Translations under genes and position numbers: made by a program
NCBI RefSeq assembly: GCF_020623625.1
Contig: NC_060204.1
Location: 784,501-848,500, forward strand
Length of the DNA: 64,000 nt
Direction of reading: 5' to 3'
Source of the DNA: Saccharomycodes ludwigii
Taxonomy: Eukaryota > Ascomycota > Saccharomycetes > Saccharomycodales > Saccharomycodaceae
The notes under the pieces: model-generated
Database searches by the model: none
What the model was told of the DNA's origin: nothing
Seen by the model: the letters and a program-made list of their open reading frames with translations, nothing else
Shown here: positions 49,089 to 59,939 of the stretch, piece by piece
How positions within the stretch are numbered: position 1 is the first letter of the stretch
Layout: each line of letters opens with the position of its first letter

Positions 49089-51701
49089 TCATCGCTTTCT
49101 ATTTGGAAATGGTACCAATTTTGCACCGGTAAATGAACTTATTCTTCCGTTTTCTATATCTTCCTGTTCATTCATAAAAGTTTTTTTTTTGAATTGTTTT
49201 TCTAATCTCATCCTGTTGACAGCAGCCTTTAACGGATCAGTCTCTTCATCGACATTACACTCAATGCTATTTTGCTTAATATTACCACTAATATGACTCT
49301 CGTAGTTGCCATTATGCTTTTTATTCTTTGATGGTGGTGGATCCTTAACTGGTTGGGATATTTTATATAGTTCCTTATTTGCGATTGGGGATGATTTATA
49401 TTCACGTATATCATTACGTCTTAATATGTTATTAGTTTTATAATTAACGTCCGTATCATGACTGTAACATTCATGGTTATACTTTCTTTCTCGTACTACT
49501 ACTCCTCCATCTCCCTCTTCTTCTTCATTATCATCCTCCTCCACTTTCTCTTCTTCTCCTTGCTCCTCTAATTTATCTTGATGCGCAGTATTATTGTATT
49601 GTTCGTCGAAAGGAATCGAATTACTTTGTTTATACTTATTGTCTATTTTGATAGTGTCAGTAGAGGTTGTTCTGTATTGTGAATCCTTATCTTCAATATT
49701 AGCATCAATTTTAATTCCCCTATCCAATGTCAATTTGTTACTTTCTCTTTTATTTTTGGTATATACTTCAAAATCTTTTTCTGCGTAATTATTTACTTCA
49801 CGTTGTGTTTCTTTTTCTGTCTCTATCTGTCCGGTTATTATCTTCGGAGTATTGAAACCAATACCATCAGTTCTGATGGGACTTTTTGCAAAGATATTGC
49901 CACCGATAACTTTGCCCTTGTTACCAATGTTATAATTAGTGGCATTTTTCTGTAACTTTTTAGAGTTCCATGAAGACTTACCAAAATCTGGTATACTTTT
50001 CAATATATTTATTGTAGATGTGTAGTTGTCATCGTTATTGTCAGTTGTATTGTTATTGACAGAATAATTGTGATTGTCTTCACCTGTTTGAAGAATTGAA
50101 TTGAGACTATTTTCTTTGTCATCTTTATATGTTGCTTGTTTAACAAAATTATTAATGATGCTTTTGTTCTCTGGTATTAAATTATTTGTCGGTTGCTGGA
50201 ATGTTTTCGAATTAACACCCCGTTTAACATTAGAATATTTTGCTCCTTCCTTTCCCTTTTCTGCTTCATCTTCTTCCGCTCCATCTTCTTCTACTTCATC
50301 TTCTTCACTGCTTGAAAAGGTATTCTCTTTATTCCTGCTACTATAATCTTTCTCTTCAATTGTTTTGCTAATATATCCGGAATCGATAGTTGTTGGTGAC
50401 GAAAGACCAATTTTATTAGGTAAAGTGTCTGTTGTTTTACTCGGAGATGGATAAAATTGATCTTCTAAAATGTCGTCAATCTCATAGTCATCACTGTTGT
50501 TATTATTAATTTTTGGAAAACTTAATTGAAAAGCCGCTTTGTTATTAATTTCTGATCTTCCAACATAATGTATTTCATTGTCTACATTATTGATGTTATT
50601 TTTATCCCTTGGAGGAGAGGATTCTTTAGAAGAGTTGGATATGGATCTGGAGTATGTATTTAATTTGTTGGACAAGTTTTTTAAATTGTCTCTGTGTGAT
50701 ATACGTATATTGTTATTGTTAGCGATATGGTTTTGAGTTGGTATTGGCAATTCCGGTAATGGTTGGTTTTCCAACATTGATATCCTAGAATTAAGCCTTC
50801 CAATACCGTTGAAATTACTACTAGTAGCAATGTTACTGGTATTATTATTAGTATCTTTTGGATGTTTATTAATTCTTCCCGTGCCATAATGTTTTGAAAA
50901 TGAAGAAATATCTTCCATAGGACTTAAAGACATCAATGATTGAGTTAATTTTTCAAAACATGTTTGCTCTACAACATTACAATCTAAAACAAAGGTGGAA
51001 TATTGATAAAATTTGTTTATAACAGTTTCAATTCTATTCAATTCGAGATTTTGCAACTCCATAGAACAGCTCCACCATTCATTTATCCAGTGTTTTTTGC
51101 TCGCTTGGTATTCCTCTCGACAAATATCTAATTTTCTGTTTAAATTATCAATGACTTTATTCCATTTATTTCTTTCTTTATCAATTTGAAAATTTTGTTT
51201 ACAACCCAATTGGTTATCTAAATTCAATTCACAATCTCTTAATTCCATTACGGCTTTATTTAATTTCCCCTTTATCTCCTTCATATTCTTACGTTTGACA
51301 GCCTTATTTTTTTGTAAATTACGTAATTTCCCCTCCAAATTGGAATAATTCACGTTTAATGTAGTTATACAATCGTCGTGTAAGTCTTGTAAAACCTCTG
51401 TTTCAATTTGAACAGTTAATTTCCCATGACTTTTAATTATTTTCTCTTGTAGATTAATAAAAATCGTAATTATCCGGTTTAATTGGCCATAATCGGGGGC
51501 TATATTCAATAAATTGTCTCTATATTTCTCATTTATTGCGTTTAATCTTCTTGAATATTCTCTTTGTAATTTCCCTAATTCTTCAAAATACTTATATATA
51601 TGGGACGTAACATATGTGCCTTGTTTAACGTGTTGTAATAATGTAACTACGCCTTGATCTCGTTCATCCCAAAAACATTCTTGATAATTATATATAGTCA
51701 T
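49089..51701 (-). CDS. HOF1: F-BAR cytokinesis protein Hof1, without an SH3 domain
   Basis: 870 residues (669 in S. cerevisiae). The N-terminal F-BAR domain covers about residues 1-280: NYQECFWDERDQGVVTLLQH, LQREYSRRLNAI, DYGQLNRI, KKHWINEWW, ISSFSKHYGTGRI. The middle is Asn/Ser/Glu-rich and charged. Near the end DPLKAAVNRMRLEKQ aligns with the helix that precedes the SH3 domain in S. cerevisiae Hof1, but the protein stops about 45 residues later (LVPFPNRKR) and no SH3 (ALYPY, WW, P-F-Y motifs) is present. Only 74 bases separate the stop from the CSE4 stop, so no further exon fits. Hof1 links septins, Myo1 and chitin synthase at the bud neck. Confidence 0.88.
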   Translation of the reverse strand: MTIYNYQECFWDERDQGVVTLLQHVKQGTYVTSHIYKYFEELGKLQREYSRRLNAINEKYRDNLLNIAPDYGQLNRIITIFINLQEKIIKSHGKLTVQIETEVLQDLHDDCITTLNVNYSNLEGKLRNLQKNKAVKRKNMKEIKGKLNKAVMELRDCELNLDNQLGCKQNFQIDKERNKWNKVIDNLNRKLDICREEYQASKKHWINEWWSCSMELQNLELNRIETVINKFYQYSTFVLDCNVVEQTCFEKLTQSLMSLSPMEDISSFSKHYGTGRINKHPKDTNNNTSNIATSSNFNGIGRLNSRISMLENQPLPELPIPTQNHIANNNNIRISHRDNLKNLSNKLNTYSRSISNSSKESSPPRDKNNINNVDNEIHYVGRSEINNKAAFQLSFPKINNNNSDDYEIDDILEDQFYPSPSKTTDTLPNKIGLSSPTTIDSGYISKTIEEKDYSSRNKENTFSSSEEDEVEEDGAEEDEAEKGKEGAKYSNVKRGVNSKTFQQPTNNLIPENKSIINNFVKQATYKDDKENSLNSILQTGEDNHNYSVNNNTTDNNDDNYTSTINILKSIPDFGKSSWNSKKLQKNATNYNIGNKGKVIGGNIFAKSPIRTDGIGFNTPKIITGQIETEKETQREVNNYAEKDFEVYTKNKRESNKLTLDRGIKIDANIEDKDSQYRTTSTDTIKIDNKYKQSNSIPFDEQYNNTAHQDKLEEQGEEEKVEEDDNEEEEGDGGVVVRERKYNHECYSHDTDVNYKTNNILRRNDIREYKSSPIANKELYKISQPVKDPPPSKNKKHNGNYESHISGNIKQNSIECNVDEETDPLKAAVNRMRLEKQFKKKTFMNEQEDIENGRISSFTGAKLVPFPNRKR

Positions 51702-52630
51702 ATTAATTTAAAAAAAATTTTTTTTTTTTTCCTTTATATTTTTCCTTTAAAAGTTGAGAACAAAGATTAAACTTGAGAAAGTGCTTGAAATAAATAATTG
51801 TAAAAATAATAAGTAAGCGGAAAGTTAGTTGGTATATACTTTTGCTTATTGGTGCCACCTGTGTAAAGATTGTTTTATTATTGTTAGTGTGATTGTGATT
51901 ATTTATTTTCTTTTGAATTTAAGTATTCGAATCAGATATCCGTTTTTTAAATATTTCTTTTTAACCATCTTTTTAGTTCACGTGCTATAAGTTTTCTAGA
52001 TTAGGAAATAGAGTAAACAAAGCAAATAAAAAAAAAATGATAAGTTGTATCTCGGATCGTCGGATATGGCTAGGGTGTCGGATTAATTTAGAAATAATCT
52101 ATAAAAGTGGATATAGAAATATACGTAATGGGATGGTAACAATTATTACTGGATGGATACTTTGTATATATTATAAAGAAATACCATATAAAATCAGCAA
52201 GCAAGACCGAGCAATGCCGGGCAAGGCCGGGCAAGGCCGGGCAAGGCCGGGCAAGGCCGGGCAAGGCCGGGCAAGGCCGGGCAAGGCGAGGCAGGACAAT
52301 GCGAGACAAAATAAAGTGTGTGGGGGGAAGGCTGTATATATAAATAAATAAAAATATTTGTTGTTGTAATTAAATATAAAATAAAATAAACAATTTTAGC
52401 ACAATTTATTTCAATTTAACTTCATTCCCCCTCTTCCCCTTTTAATATCAACTTTCTATCTTTTTTTTTTGCCCTCTTTTATTTTCCTCTTTTTCTCTGT
52501 TTTTTTTTTTTATTTTGTTTTCTTTCTACCAACACCTTTTTAATAAAAAAAAAAAAGGAAAAAAAAAAAAAATACACACACACACACACCAAAAATCTAA
52601 AATAAACCTCATACAAGTTGCAAAGCCACA
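51702..52630. promoter_or_regulatory. Divergent region HOF1 / EIS1
   Basis: 929 noncoding bases containing the GC-rich 10-base minisatellite (52201-52310), pyrimidine runs and an ACACACACAC stretch (52574-52588) before EIS1. A CTCGGATCGTCGGATATGG patch lies at about 52050-52068. A 104-codon ORF across the minisatellite is probably fortuitous. Confidence 0.5.
52201..52310. repeat. GC-rich 10-bp minisatellite
   Basis: Six perfect head-to-tail copies of GCAAGGCCGG at 52221-52280, flanked on both sides by decaying copies (GCAAGACCGA, GCAATGCCGG on the left; GCAAGGCGAG, GCAGGACAAT and GCGAGACAAA on the right). About 70 percent GC in the core within an otherwise strongly AT-rich intergenic region. 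Confidence 0.95.
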
Positions 52631-55453
52631 ATGTCTTTAGTGTCCACTCCCAATGTTCTCACTAAGGATAACAGTGATATGAAATCACTCACTAGAAATT
52701 CTTCACTATCTTCTTTTTCTTCAATTTATCAAGTCAATGGCAAGCCTTTATCAAAAGAAGCCTTGTATAGATCCAAATTGAAACATGGTATTTACCAATC
52801 TCCTAATTTTTCAGCTAATAGGAGTGGTGTTGTAGGTAATGCCAGTGATGCAGCTGCAAATGTAGCCACTTCCAGTGATTTAGCTATTTATGCCTATAAA
52901 AGGTTATTTGTTGATTCTAATGCATCTAGAGCAGCTGTTTCTGCCGTGAGTGCTACCAGGACTAAGGGCAACCGTAATAGTGTCGATATTGCCGATTCTA
53001 AAAGCGTAAACAACAATGCGCTTTTTGATCACGCTGTTTTGAAAACTTTCACTTCTAAAGTCTACAAGCCCCATGAAAAACAACAAAAAAAAGTTGATTT
53101 ATTAAAATCTTCTGAAGACAAAGCTGTTAAAGATACAACTACTCTTACTCATCCATTGTCTGGCCAAGTTAATTTGACGAAAGTTTTAACTGGTGCTACC
53201 AAACTGGCTCAACAAAGAATTGAAGAACGTAGTAATCCCAGCAAGACTATTTATATTAAGACATCCACAAATATTACAACTTCTGCAAAAGTTAGCTTGC
53301 AAGACGAAGAAAAGTCAGGTTTAGACTTTGCCTCTTATGCAGCATCCAACGCGGCTGATAACCTATCTTCCAAAGTTTTATCCTCCGAAGAAAAATTGGC
53401 CAGATCGGAACATGATAAATTGTTGAAACAATTAACATCCAACGACGTTTTGGCTAAAGCTAAAAATAATGTTGATGCTGAAATGAAGGTGTTGGATAAT
53501 GAATATTTGGAAAAACATCCAAACTTGTATTTATACAGTAATGATGCTTTTAACAGAACTGCTGTGGAAAAAGCCACTAAATTGGTTGAAGAGGAAAACG
53601 TTAAGACTAACAAATTTAAGAACAAAGTTAATCTAGGTGGTGGGTTATACTTATCTACCAAGGACATTGATAACATTGCTGCTGGTATTATTACTCCTGT
53701 TTTAAATGAAGTTTCTCTGCGTACTTTAAACCAGCGTAATATGGACGAAGAAATTAAGAAAAGAACATTTGATTATCAAGAACAAATTAAGCATTTTAAT
53801 AAATTGCAAAGCGAAAAGGAAATTAATGATCGTGTCTGGATAAAAAACGCACAAGAAAAGCAGGATTCTGATTGGAAGGAGGTCAAGCAGGTTTGTACTT
53901 CTTATGATGAAAAATTAGTTCATGATATGGATGCTAAGGTGACTAAAAAACAGAAACTTGTTGCCGACACTAAATTAGATTTAGAAACTTTGAAAACTGA
54001 ACTACAAAAAAAATTGGATGATAGAGCTGCTGAACAAAAAGAGGAAGTAAAATCCTTACAAAAGCAACACAAAAAGGAAATTAAACAAGTTAAGCAAGAA
54101 ACAAACCAAATCTTGCAACCATTTGTTGATGAATTAGAAGCTGTTGAAGCTGAGTACCAAACATTGGTTGAGAAACGTGATGATATCAATGGACATGTTG
54201 AAGAATTACAACATAATATTGAACAACATAAAGTAAACATTGAATCTTTGAACCAAAAAATTGAAGAAACTAATGGGAAACATGCTGAAGAACAGGGCAA
54301 TCTGTCAAAGTTGCAGCAAACGGATGATGAACTGCTGGCCCATATTAACACAGTAATACTGTTAGAAGCTGCCGAAGCTAAAGAAAGAGCTAGCATTGTG
54401 GTTACTGAAGCCGAATTGAAACAAGCCAAAATTGATGCTATGATCAATGAAAGAAACGCTGAAAGGGTCAAGTTGGATTTGGACTTGAAGAAGCACAAAT
54501 GGCAATTGCTTGAAAATTTACAAAACCTGGCTGATATTAGGAATGAAGGGAATTTGGACGAAGATAAAGTTAGAACTTTAATTGGTGTTACCTCAAAAGA
54601 GTTTATTAATAACGAAGAAGAGCGAGATGAAGACAAAGCTTTAAATGAGTCGAACAAGATTGCTGAAAAGGATGTAAAAGAGACAGCTGTTTTGAAAACC
54701 AAGTCCAATGAAGAAGGAAAATCTACGGTTACTGTTGATACTAAAAAGAAGGTTGAACATACAACTGATACTAAAAAGAAGGTTGGAGATACAACTGATA
54801 CTAAAAAGAAAGTTGAACATACAACTGATACTAAAAAGAAAGTTGAACATACAACTGATACTGAAAAGAAGGGTGGTTTTACAACTGGCACCAAGAAGAG
54901 AGTTGATTTTAGTACCAACTCAGCTTCAAGCACCAAGCCCACTGCTACTTCTGGTACTATTTCGTCTGAAAAAAATAGTACTGGTAAAAAATTTAAAATA
55001 CAAGGGGGTGCGTTTTATTCAATGGTAACTGCTGTACTAAAGGATAAACCAAATGCTACGCCAAAGGTCTCGTCTGCAAGCAAAAGTCCGCCAATTAAAA
55101 GTGCTATGAAAAATACAACCAACCCTGTTACTGATCAAAAAAATAAAGAAACAGGGGGTGATACATCTATTGAAGCAGCCAAAGAGGAAAAGACTGCTCC
55201 TGTTAAAGTAACTAAGGAGGAAAAGACGGTCTCCGTTGACACTGTTAAAGGGGGAAAGACTGCTCCTGTTAAAGTAACTAAGGAGGAAAAGACCACCTCT
55301 GTTGACGTAGTTGGGAAGAAAAAGGAGGAACCCCAAACTACTAATGGTGAGAGTGATTTCGATTTTGATGAAGAGTTAGCAGATACTGACTTATCTTTTG
55401 AGGACAATGACGAAGGTACGCAAAAAGAAAGTTATTTAAAAGAGGTATTTTAG
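52631..55453 (+). CDS. EIS1: Eisosome protein Eis1 / YKL050C
   Basis: 940 residues. The N-terminus (about 1-330) contains conserved blocks: SLSSFSSIYQVNGKPLSKEA, LYRSKLKHGIYQSP, AAANVATSSDLAIYAYKRL, KTFTSKVY, TKLAQQRIEERSNPSKTIY, FASYAASNAADNLSSK. A long charged coiled coil runs from about 360 to 680 (EEVKSLQKQHKKEIKQVKQE). The C-terminus has five to six copies of DTKKKVEHTT-type decapeptides (about 703-752), a VKVTKEEKT duplication, and an acidic end. Eis1 and its ohnolog YKL050C belong to eisosomes under the plasma membrane. This single gene lies between HOF1 (XIII context) and SFK1 (XI context). Confidence 0.9.
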   Translation: MSLVSTPNVLTKDNSDMKSLTRNSSLSSFSSIYQVNGKPLSKEALYRSKLKHGIYQSPNFSANRSGVVGNASDAAANVATSSDLAIYAYKRLFVDSNASRAAVSAVSATRTKGNRNSVDIADSKSVNNNALFDHAVLKTFTSKVYKPHEKQQKKVDLLKSSEDKAVKDTTTLTHPLSGQVNLTKVLTGATKLAQQRIEERSNPSKTIYIKTSTNITTSAKVSLQDEEKSGLDFASYAASNAADNLSSKVLSSEEKLARSEHDKLLKQLTSNDVLAKAKNNVDAEMKVLDNEYLEKHPNLYLYSNDAFNRTAVEKATKLVEEENVKTNKFKNKVNLGGGLYLSTKDIDNIAAGIITPVLNEVSLRTLNQRNMDEEIKKRTFDYQEQIKHFNKLQSEKEINDRVWIKNAQEKQDSDWKEVKQVCTSYDEKLVHDMDAKVTKKQKLVADTKLDLETLKTELQKKLDDRAAEQKEEVKSLQKQHKKEIKQVKQETNQILQPFVDELEAVEAEYQTLVEKRDDINGHVEELQHNIEQHKVNIESLNQKIEETNGKHAEEQGNLSKLQQTDDELLAHINTVILLEAAEAKERASIVVTEAELKQAKIDAMINERNAERVKLDLDLKKHKWQLLENLQNLADIRNEGNLDEDKVRTLIGVTSKEFINNEEERDEDKALNESNKIAEKDVKETAVLKTKSNEEGKSTVTVDTKKKVEHTTDTKKKVGDTTDTKKKVEHTTDTKKKVEHTTDTEKKGGFTTGTKKRVDFSTNSASSTKPTATSGTISSEKNSTGKKFKIQGGAFYSMVTAVLKDKPNATPKVSSASKSPPIKSAMKNTTNPVTDQKNKETGGDTSIEAAKEEKTAPVKVTKEEKTVSVDTVKGGKTAPVKVTKEEKTTSVDVVGKKKEEPQTTNGESDFDFDEELADTDLSFEDNDEGTQKESYLKEVF
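54737..54886 (+). repeat. 30-bp coding tandem repeat in EIS1
   Basis: Five 30-base units, in frame, each encoding a variant of DTKKKVEHTT (units at 54737, 54767, 54797, 54827 and 54857, the last diverged). A second, 66-base spaced duplication encoding KTAPVKVTKEEKT begins at 55190 and 55256. Confidence 0.85.
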
Positions 55454-56826
55454 TATAAGTGTTAAGAATAGAGTCAAGCAGGGATAAGGGGAGGGAAAAA
55501 AGAGTAATTATAGTCACCATGCTTCAAGTAAAATTATTGTGGAATGTGTGATTTGCACTTTATATTATTAACACTTTTATTTTTTTCGTGTTTTCCCCTT
55601 CCCCCCCACCTTTTTTTATATATATATTTAATTTATTCTATTTATTTTTTTTTCCAATTGGACCAATGTATTGGTATTACAAAAATAAAAGTCTTTTGTA
55701 GGTACTTTATTTTGTGATAACCATATTTTTTTTTTTTTTTTTTTTTTGTTTTAGTATTTTGTTTTAGTATTTTGTTTTTCGCGTTTATTTTGTCTGTAAG
55801 TTTTTCAGTGTATTGGTCTTAAGTGGGTAGTAGTTAGTTCTTTTTGGATTACTTTTAAAGTTTTATTAATTATTTTGTATGTAATTAACGAAAGTATAGA
55901 TTTAGATATAGGAAAAAGAAAAGTATAAGATTATTGTCATTTTTTTTTTTTTTTGTATATGTGTAAGTGGTTGTATGGGATAAAAAGATGGATTTAACAG
56001 AAATATGGAGTATATATGTATAATATCGGATTTGACTTGGATGTCAAATAAGAAGGAGCCATAATAAAAATTACAAGCATGAAAGACATTTATAATTGAG
56101 ATTGAGGGGGTGAATAACAACCGTTTTATAAAAAGCAGAAAATATTGAATGGTTTTTTTGTAAGGTGAAAGGCAAATCAAACCAGCAATTTTAATAATTT
56201 TTTGTTTGAGGGATTTTTTTTTATTTTATTTTCCGTGGAAGTCGGATAGTAAAAGGGCACGAAGGAGCATCAGAAGCATTCTATTAATAGAAAGATTGTT
56301 AGACGGAAAAGGTATTATTATTACCTAATTGGGTGGGTTTTTTTTTTTGTCTTTTCCCTTCAACTTTTAAAATGCATCAAAAATTAAACAGCTAAAACCC
56401 GAAAACTGAACAGAATTAATAAATAAATAAATAAATAAATAAATAAATATAAAAATATAAGAAAGGTTTCGTCATCATGATATTTAAAATTAACTTGAAA
56501 TTGTATTTTTTTCCTTCTTTTTTTCGAACATTTATTTATTTGTTTACTTTTAGTTCTTTCAAGGATAAAGTATAAAACTAAGCCACTGGAAAAGGAGTCC
56601 ATATAAAAATTAAAATTAAAAATAGTTCAATTACTTTTATAGCTTTAACTTTCTTTTCTTTCTTGACCTTCCTGCCCTCCACCCCATATCTTGTTTCCCA
56701 TTTCTCTATACAATAATGTCCAGTACATAAAAAAGTTTCTTTTTTTTTTCTCTCTCTTTCCTTTTCATCCATCACTTGTAAATTATCACGATAGAGTTAA
56801 GTTTCTAATTCGAATAACTCAAAACT

Positions 56827-56857
<31 letters not shown>

Positions 56858-56943
56858 CCCAAACCATACTTTTTATTTAGAATTGTGGAGACCCAGGGGT
56901 AGAATAGACAAGGAAAGAAAATAAAAATAAAAATAAAATAAAA
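55454..56943. other. Long noncoding stretch between EIS1 and the first SFK1
   Basis: 1.49 kb without a convincing gene or known RNA. It holds many T runs, an AATA tandem repeat at about 56417-56447, a TTTTAGTATTTTG duplication near 55750-55775, and a Mcm1-type box CCTAATTGGG at 56324-56333. An A-rich leader precedes the SFK1 ATG. Confidence 0.5.
56324..56333. promoter_or_regulatory. Mcm1-type P-box upstream of the first SFK1
   Basis: CCTAATTGGG fits the Mcm1 consensus CC(T)(A/T)4..GG and sits about 610 bases before the ATG. It may be coincidental in this AT-rich stretch. Confidence 0.3.
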
Positions 56944-58023
56944 ATGAAGTCCATAATTCCAGAAAAATACAAACCAGGAAATTATTTCTTTCTAGTTCCG
57001 ATAGTGGCTATGATCCCATGGGTAGGCATGCTAATAGCAATGCTAATCTGTTGGGCAGTACAGGGTAAACCGTTCTATTCATTCATGAATAGAGGTCAAA
57101 AATTGGCATTTATTTCAGATATAGGTGCAACAAACTTGCAACCATTATTCATTGCTTGTTCAGCCTGGCAAGGTTTGTTTTATTTTTTGACTTTATGCTG
57201 TGAGTACTATCAAAGATGTGGTAGGTGGCCGATTTCCAAAACTGCATTCAATTACAAAATATCGGTATATGACGAAAATAATGGGGGTGGCAATAATAAC
57301 GAGAGAGTAAGACACGGTTTGAACTTTCCATCCTATATGCCATTTTGGTTTACTAAACACGAGAGAAACGTCATGTTTGCTGCATGCATCTTGACAGGTA
57401 TCGGAGAAATTTTATTGTTGTTGGCAACGATTTTTTCAGATAAAGATTATAACACTACGCACTATGGCTTGATTTTCACGTTTGTTGTTTTAATGGCCAT
57501 TGGTGTTGGTCTCAATATTTTGGAGTATATGTTGATGGGGTTGTCATACATGAAAATACATCCATTGCACAGGAGATTTAATAAATATGCAATCAGTGCA
57601 CTAGCCAAGGGGTTTTGGCTATTGACTGCCATTATTTGGGCTATTTGTTTTGGTGCCTTGGCCAATAATACAATGAGAGCCCAATTTGAATGGTTATTGG
57701 CCTTTTACTTTTGTGTTTTATTTATTATTTATAGCATTGACTTTTATTTGGGTGGAAGATATAAGTATAGTAAGAATTTCCCATATGTAGAGAGTTTTCA
57801 AGGTTATTACAAATATGACCAGTGGTATGCTAAAACACATGCAAGATCTGCCAACGCCGATGATTATGCGCCAGAAACAGAGTATATGTTTAGAAATTCG
57901 GAAGAAGCACAGGGAGAAAATCGTGGGGATGATGATGACGGCAATTATTATTATTATGAGCATTATCATCACAATGATGGTACTAAAGAGACCAAGCCAT
58001 CAGTCACTACTGAAGATTTTTAA
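56944..58023 (+). CDS. SFK1: Sfk1-family membrane protein, copy 1
   Basis: 359 residues with six membrane segments of the Frag1/DRAM/Sfk1 family at about 14-37, 70-91, 139-163, 172-198, 222-240 and 246-269. Shared signatures are KPGNYFFLVPIVAMIPWVGM, FISDIGATNLQPLFIACSAW, CEYYQRCGRWP, MPFWFTKHERN and SKNFPYVESFQGYYKYDQWY. The C-terminal tail is polar and acidic. Sfk1 regulates plasma-membrane recruitment of the PI 4-kinase Stt4 and transbilayer phospholipid asymmetry. A close paralogue follows in the same orientation; in S. cerevisiae SFK1 is single and on the opposite strand relative to its neighbours. Confidence 0.92.
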   Translation: MKSIIPEKYKPGNYFFLVPIVAMIPWVGMLIAMLICWAVQGKPFYSFMNRGQKLAFISDIGATNLQPLFIACSAWQGLFYFLTLCCEYYQRCGRWPISKTAFNYKISVYDENNGGGNNNERVRHGLNFPSYMPFWFTKHERNVMFAACILTGIGEILLLLATIFSDKDYNTTHYGLIFTFVVLMAIGVGLNILEYMLMGLSYMKIHPLHRRFNKYAISALAKGFWLLTAIIWAICFGALANNTMRAQFEWLLAFYFCVLFIIYSIDFYLGGRYKYSKNFPYVESFQGYYKYDQWYAKTHARSANADDYAPETEYMFRNSEEAQGENRGDDDDGNYYYYEHYHHNDGTKETKPSVTTEDF

Positions 58024-58277
58024 TATTTTCAGTGATTTACGTGTGCCATGGGAAATTTAAGTTTATATTTTATTTTATTTTTTTTATTTTGTTTTTTAGA
58101 AAAAAGGATTTTATTATTCAATATAGTATAGCATGTCGACGCATCCAGGTTTTAAATTTTATTATTATTATTATTGTCATTATCACATTTTTTTTTTTTT
58201 TTTTTTTTTTAATTGTTGGCATTTTATGGTTCATTGCGTGGATGCTGTATAGATTGTTGATGACTGCATTTTGATGG

Positions 58278-58313
<36 letters not shown>

Positions 58314-58470
58314 GAAGCAGAGAAACGATATAAATTGGTAGTATATTTTTTCTCTCGTCATTATTACAATTATAACATCTTTTTTCTGCTAATTAATTGA
58401 TTTATTTAAGCCTTGTTTTTTTTTTTTTTTTTTTCAGTTTGTTTCAAGTTAACCCGCCCACATTTGGAAA

Positions 58471-58504
<34 letters not shown>

Positions 58505-58833
58505 CTTTTCTAAAAAATTTGATATTCTTAACATCAATTTAATCTTTTTTTCAAACCGGCCGCCCCTCTCGCACTGCACCCTTCGTATTATTTATTCATT
58601 TATTTATTTAAATAATATATATATATATATATATATACTAACATTTATCTCATTATATCTGCTTTCCAATTTTAAATTTTAAAAAAAAAAAAAAGAAAAA
58701 GAAAAAAGAAAAAAGAAAAAAGAAAAAATAAGATCAAAGTTAAAAAAGATCTTTCCCATCCCCCTTATCTCTTTTTACCCATCTCTTTCTGCTCATCAAC
58801 TTTTTAATTGACATCGTAACCTGCGCGGAAGAC
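58024..58833. other. Spacer between the two SFK1 copies
   Basis: 810 noncoding bases with several long T runs (58189-58210, 58417-58434, 58475-58503), TTA and TA microsatellites (58278-58310, 58613-58636) and A-rich leader. A TACTAAC at about 58636 has no matching 5' splice site. No remnant of a third copy is seen. Confidence 0.5.
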
Positions 58834-59904
58834 ATGTTATTTTCATCAAAAAGGGACAAAAATTCTAATAATCCCAGCAGTGCTGTTCCTTCAACGAGTA
58901 ATTACAAGCCAGGTAACTATTTCTTTATAGTACCATTCTTTGCATTAATTCCATGGTGGGCGATGTTAATGGCATTGCTAATTTGTTGGGGTGCACAAGG
59001 AAGACCAATATATTCATTCATGAGCAATGACGAAACCTTAGCATATATATCAGATATAGGTGCAACAAATCTAAGACCATTATTTATCGCTTGTTCTGGT
59101 TGGCAGGGGCTATTTTATTTTATCACTTTGTCTTGTGAATATTTTCAAAGATGTGGTAGGTGGCCCTTTACACCAAAGCAATTTAAATATAACGCGCCTG
59201 GAGCAGCAAATACCAACTTCCCATTTTATATGCCATTTTGGTTTAGCAAGCATGAAAGGAATTGTATGTTTGTTGCTTGTGTACTAAGTGGGTTAGGTGA
59301 AATTGCTTTGTTGATGTGTAGTATTTTCTCAACCAAAAATTACCATCATGTACATATTGCCATGGTCTGCGTTTTCATTGTTCTTGTTGCCATTGGATTA
59401 ATATGTAATATTATAGAATATTTCTTAATGGGCAAGCATTATATGATAATACACCCATTACATAAAAGGTACAATAAATACACTGTGAGTGGTATAACTA
59501 AAACGGTGTGGCTGATTTGTGCCATTGTTTGGGCTATTTGTTTTGGTGCTGTTCAAGAGAGTAGTATATGTGCTGCCTTTGAATGGCTATTAGCCTTTTG
59601 GTTTGGTCTATTGTTTATAAATTATAGTGTTGATTTTTACTTGGGCGGAAGATATAAATATAGTAAAAACTTTCCATATGTCGAAAGTTTTCAGGGTTAT
59701 TATAAATATGATAGATTTTATTCTAAATATGGTATTTATCCTGAACATAATAACAGAATCATTATTGGTGACAATGATAAAGAGAATGAGGATTCGTCGG
59801 ATCAATATAATAATAGCAATAATAATGTTAATGTCAGTAATGGTGGCGACGGTATAGTTGTAATAGATGACGATGAGGAAGAATATGTTACAAATGCTAA
59901 TGCT

Positions 59905-59939
<35 letters not shown>

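Noticed and set aside
52037-52351. A 104-codon ORF across the 10-bp minisatellite
   Set aside because: Half of the product is the translated repeat and the rest has no recognisable feature. The repeat length leaves frames open by chance.
53920-54942. A 340-codon open frame antisense to EIS1
   Set aside because: It is the complement of a Lys/Glu-rich coiled coil, which gives a Ser/Phe/Cys-rich product without stops. EIS1 on the plus strand is clearly the gene.
58600-58833. TACTAAC upstream of the second SFK1 as a branch point of a 5' intron
   Set aside because: No GTATGT-type donor is seen upstream, and the ATG at 58834 already gives a complete protein.
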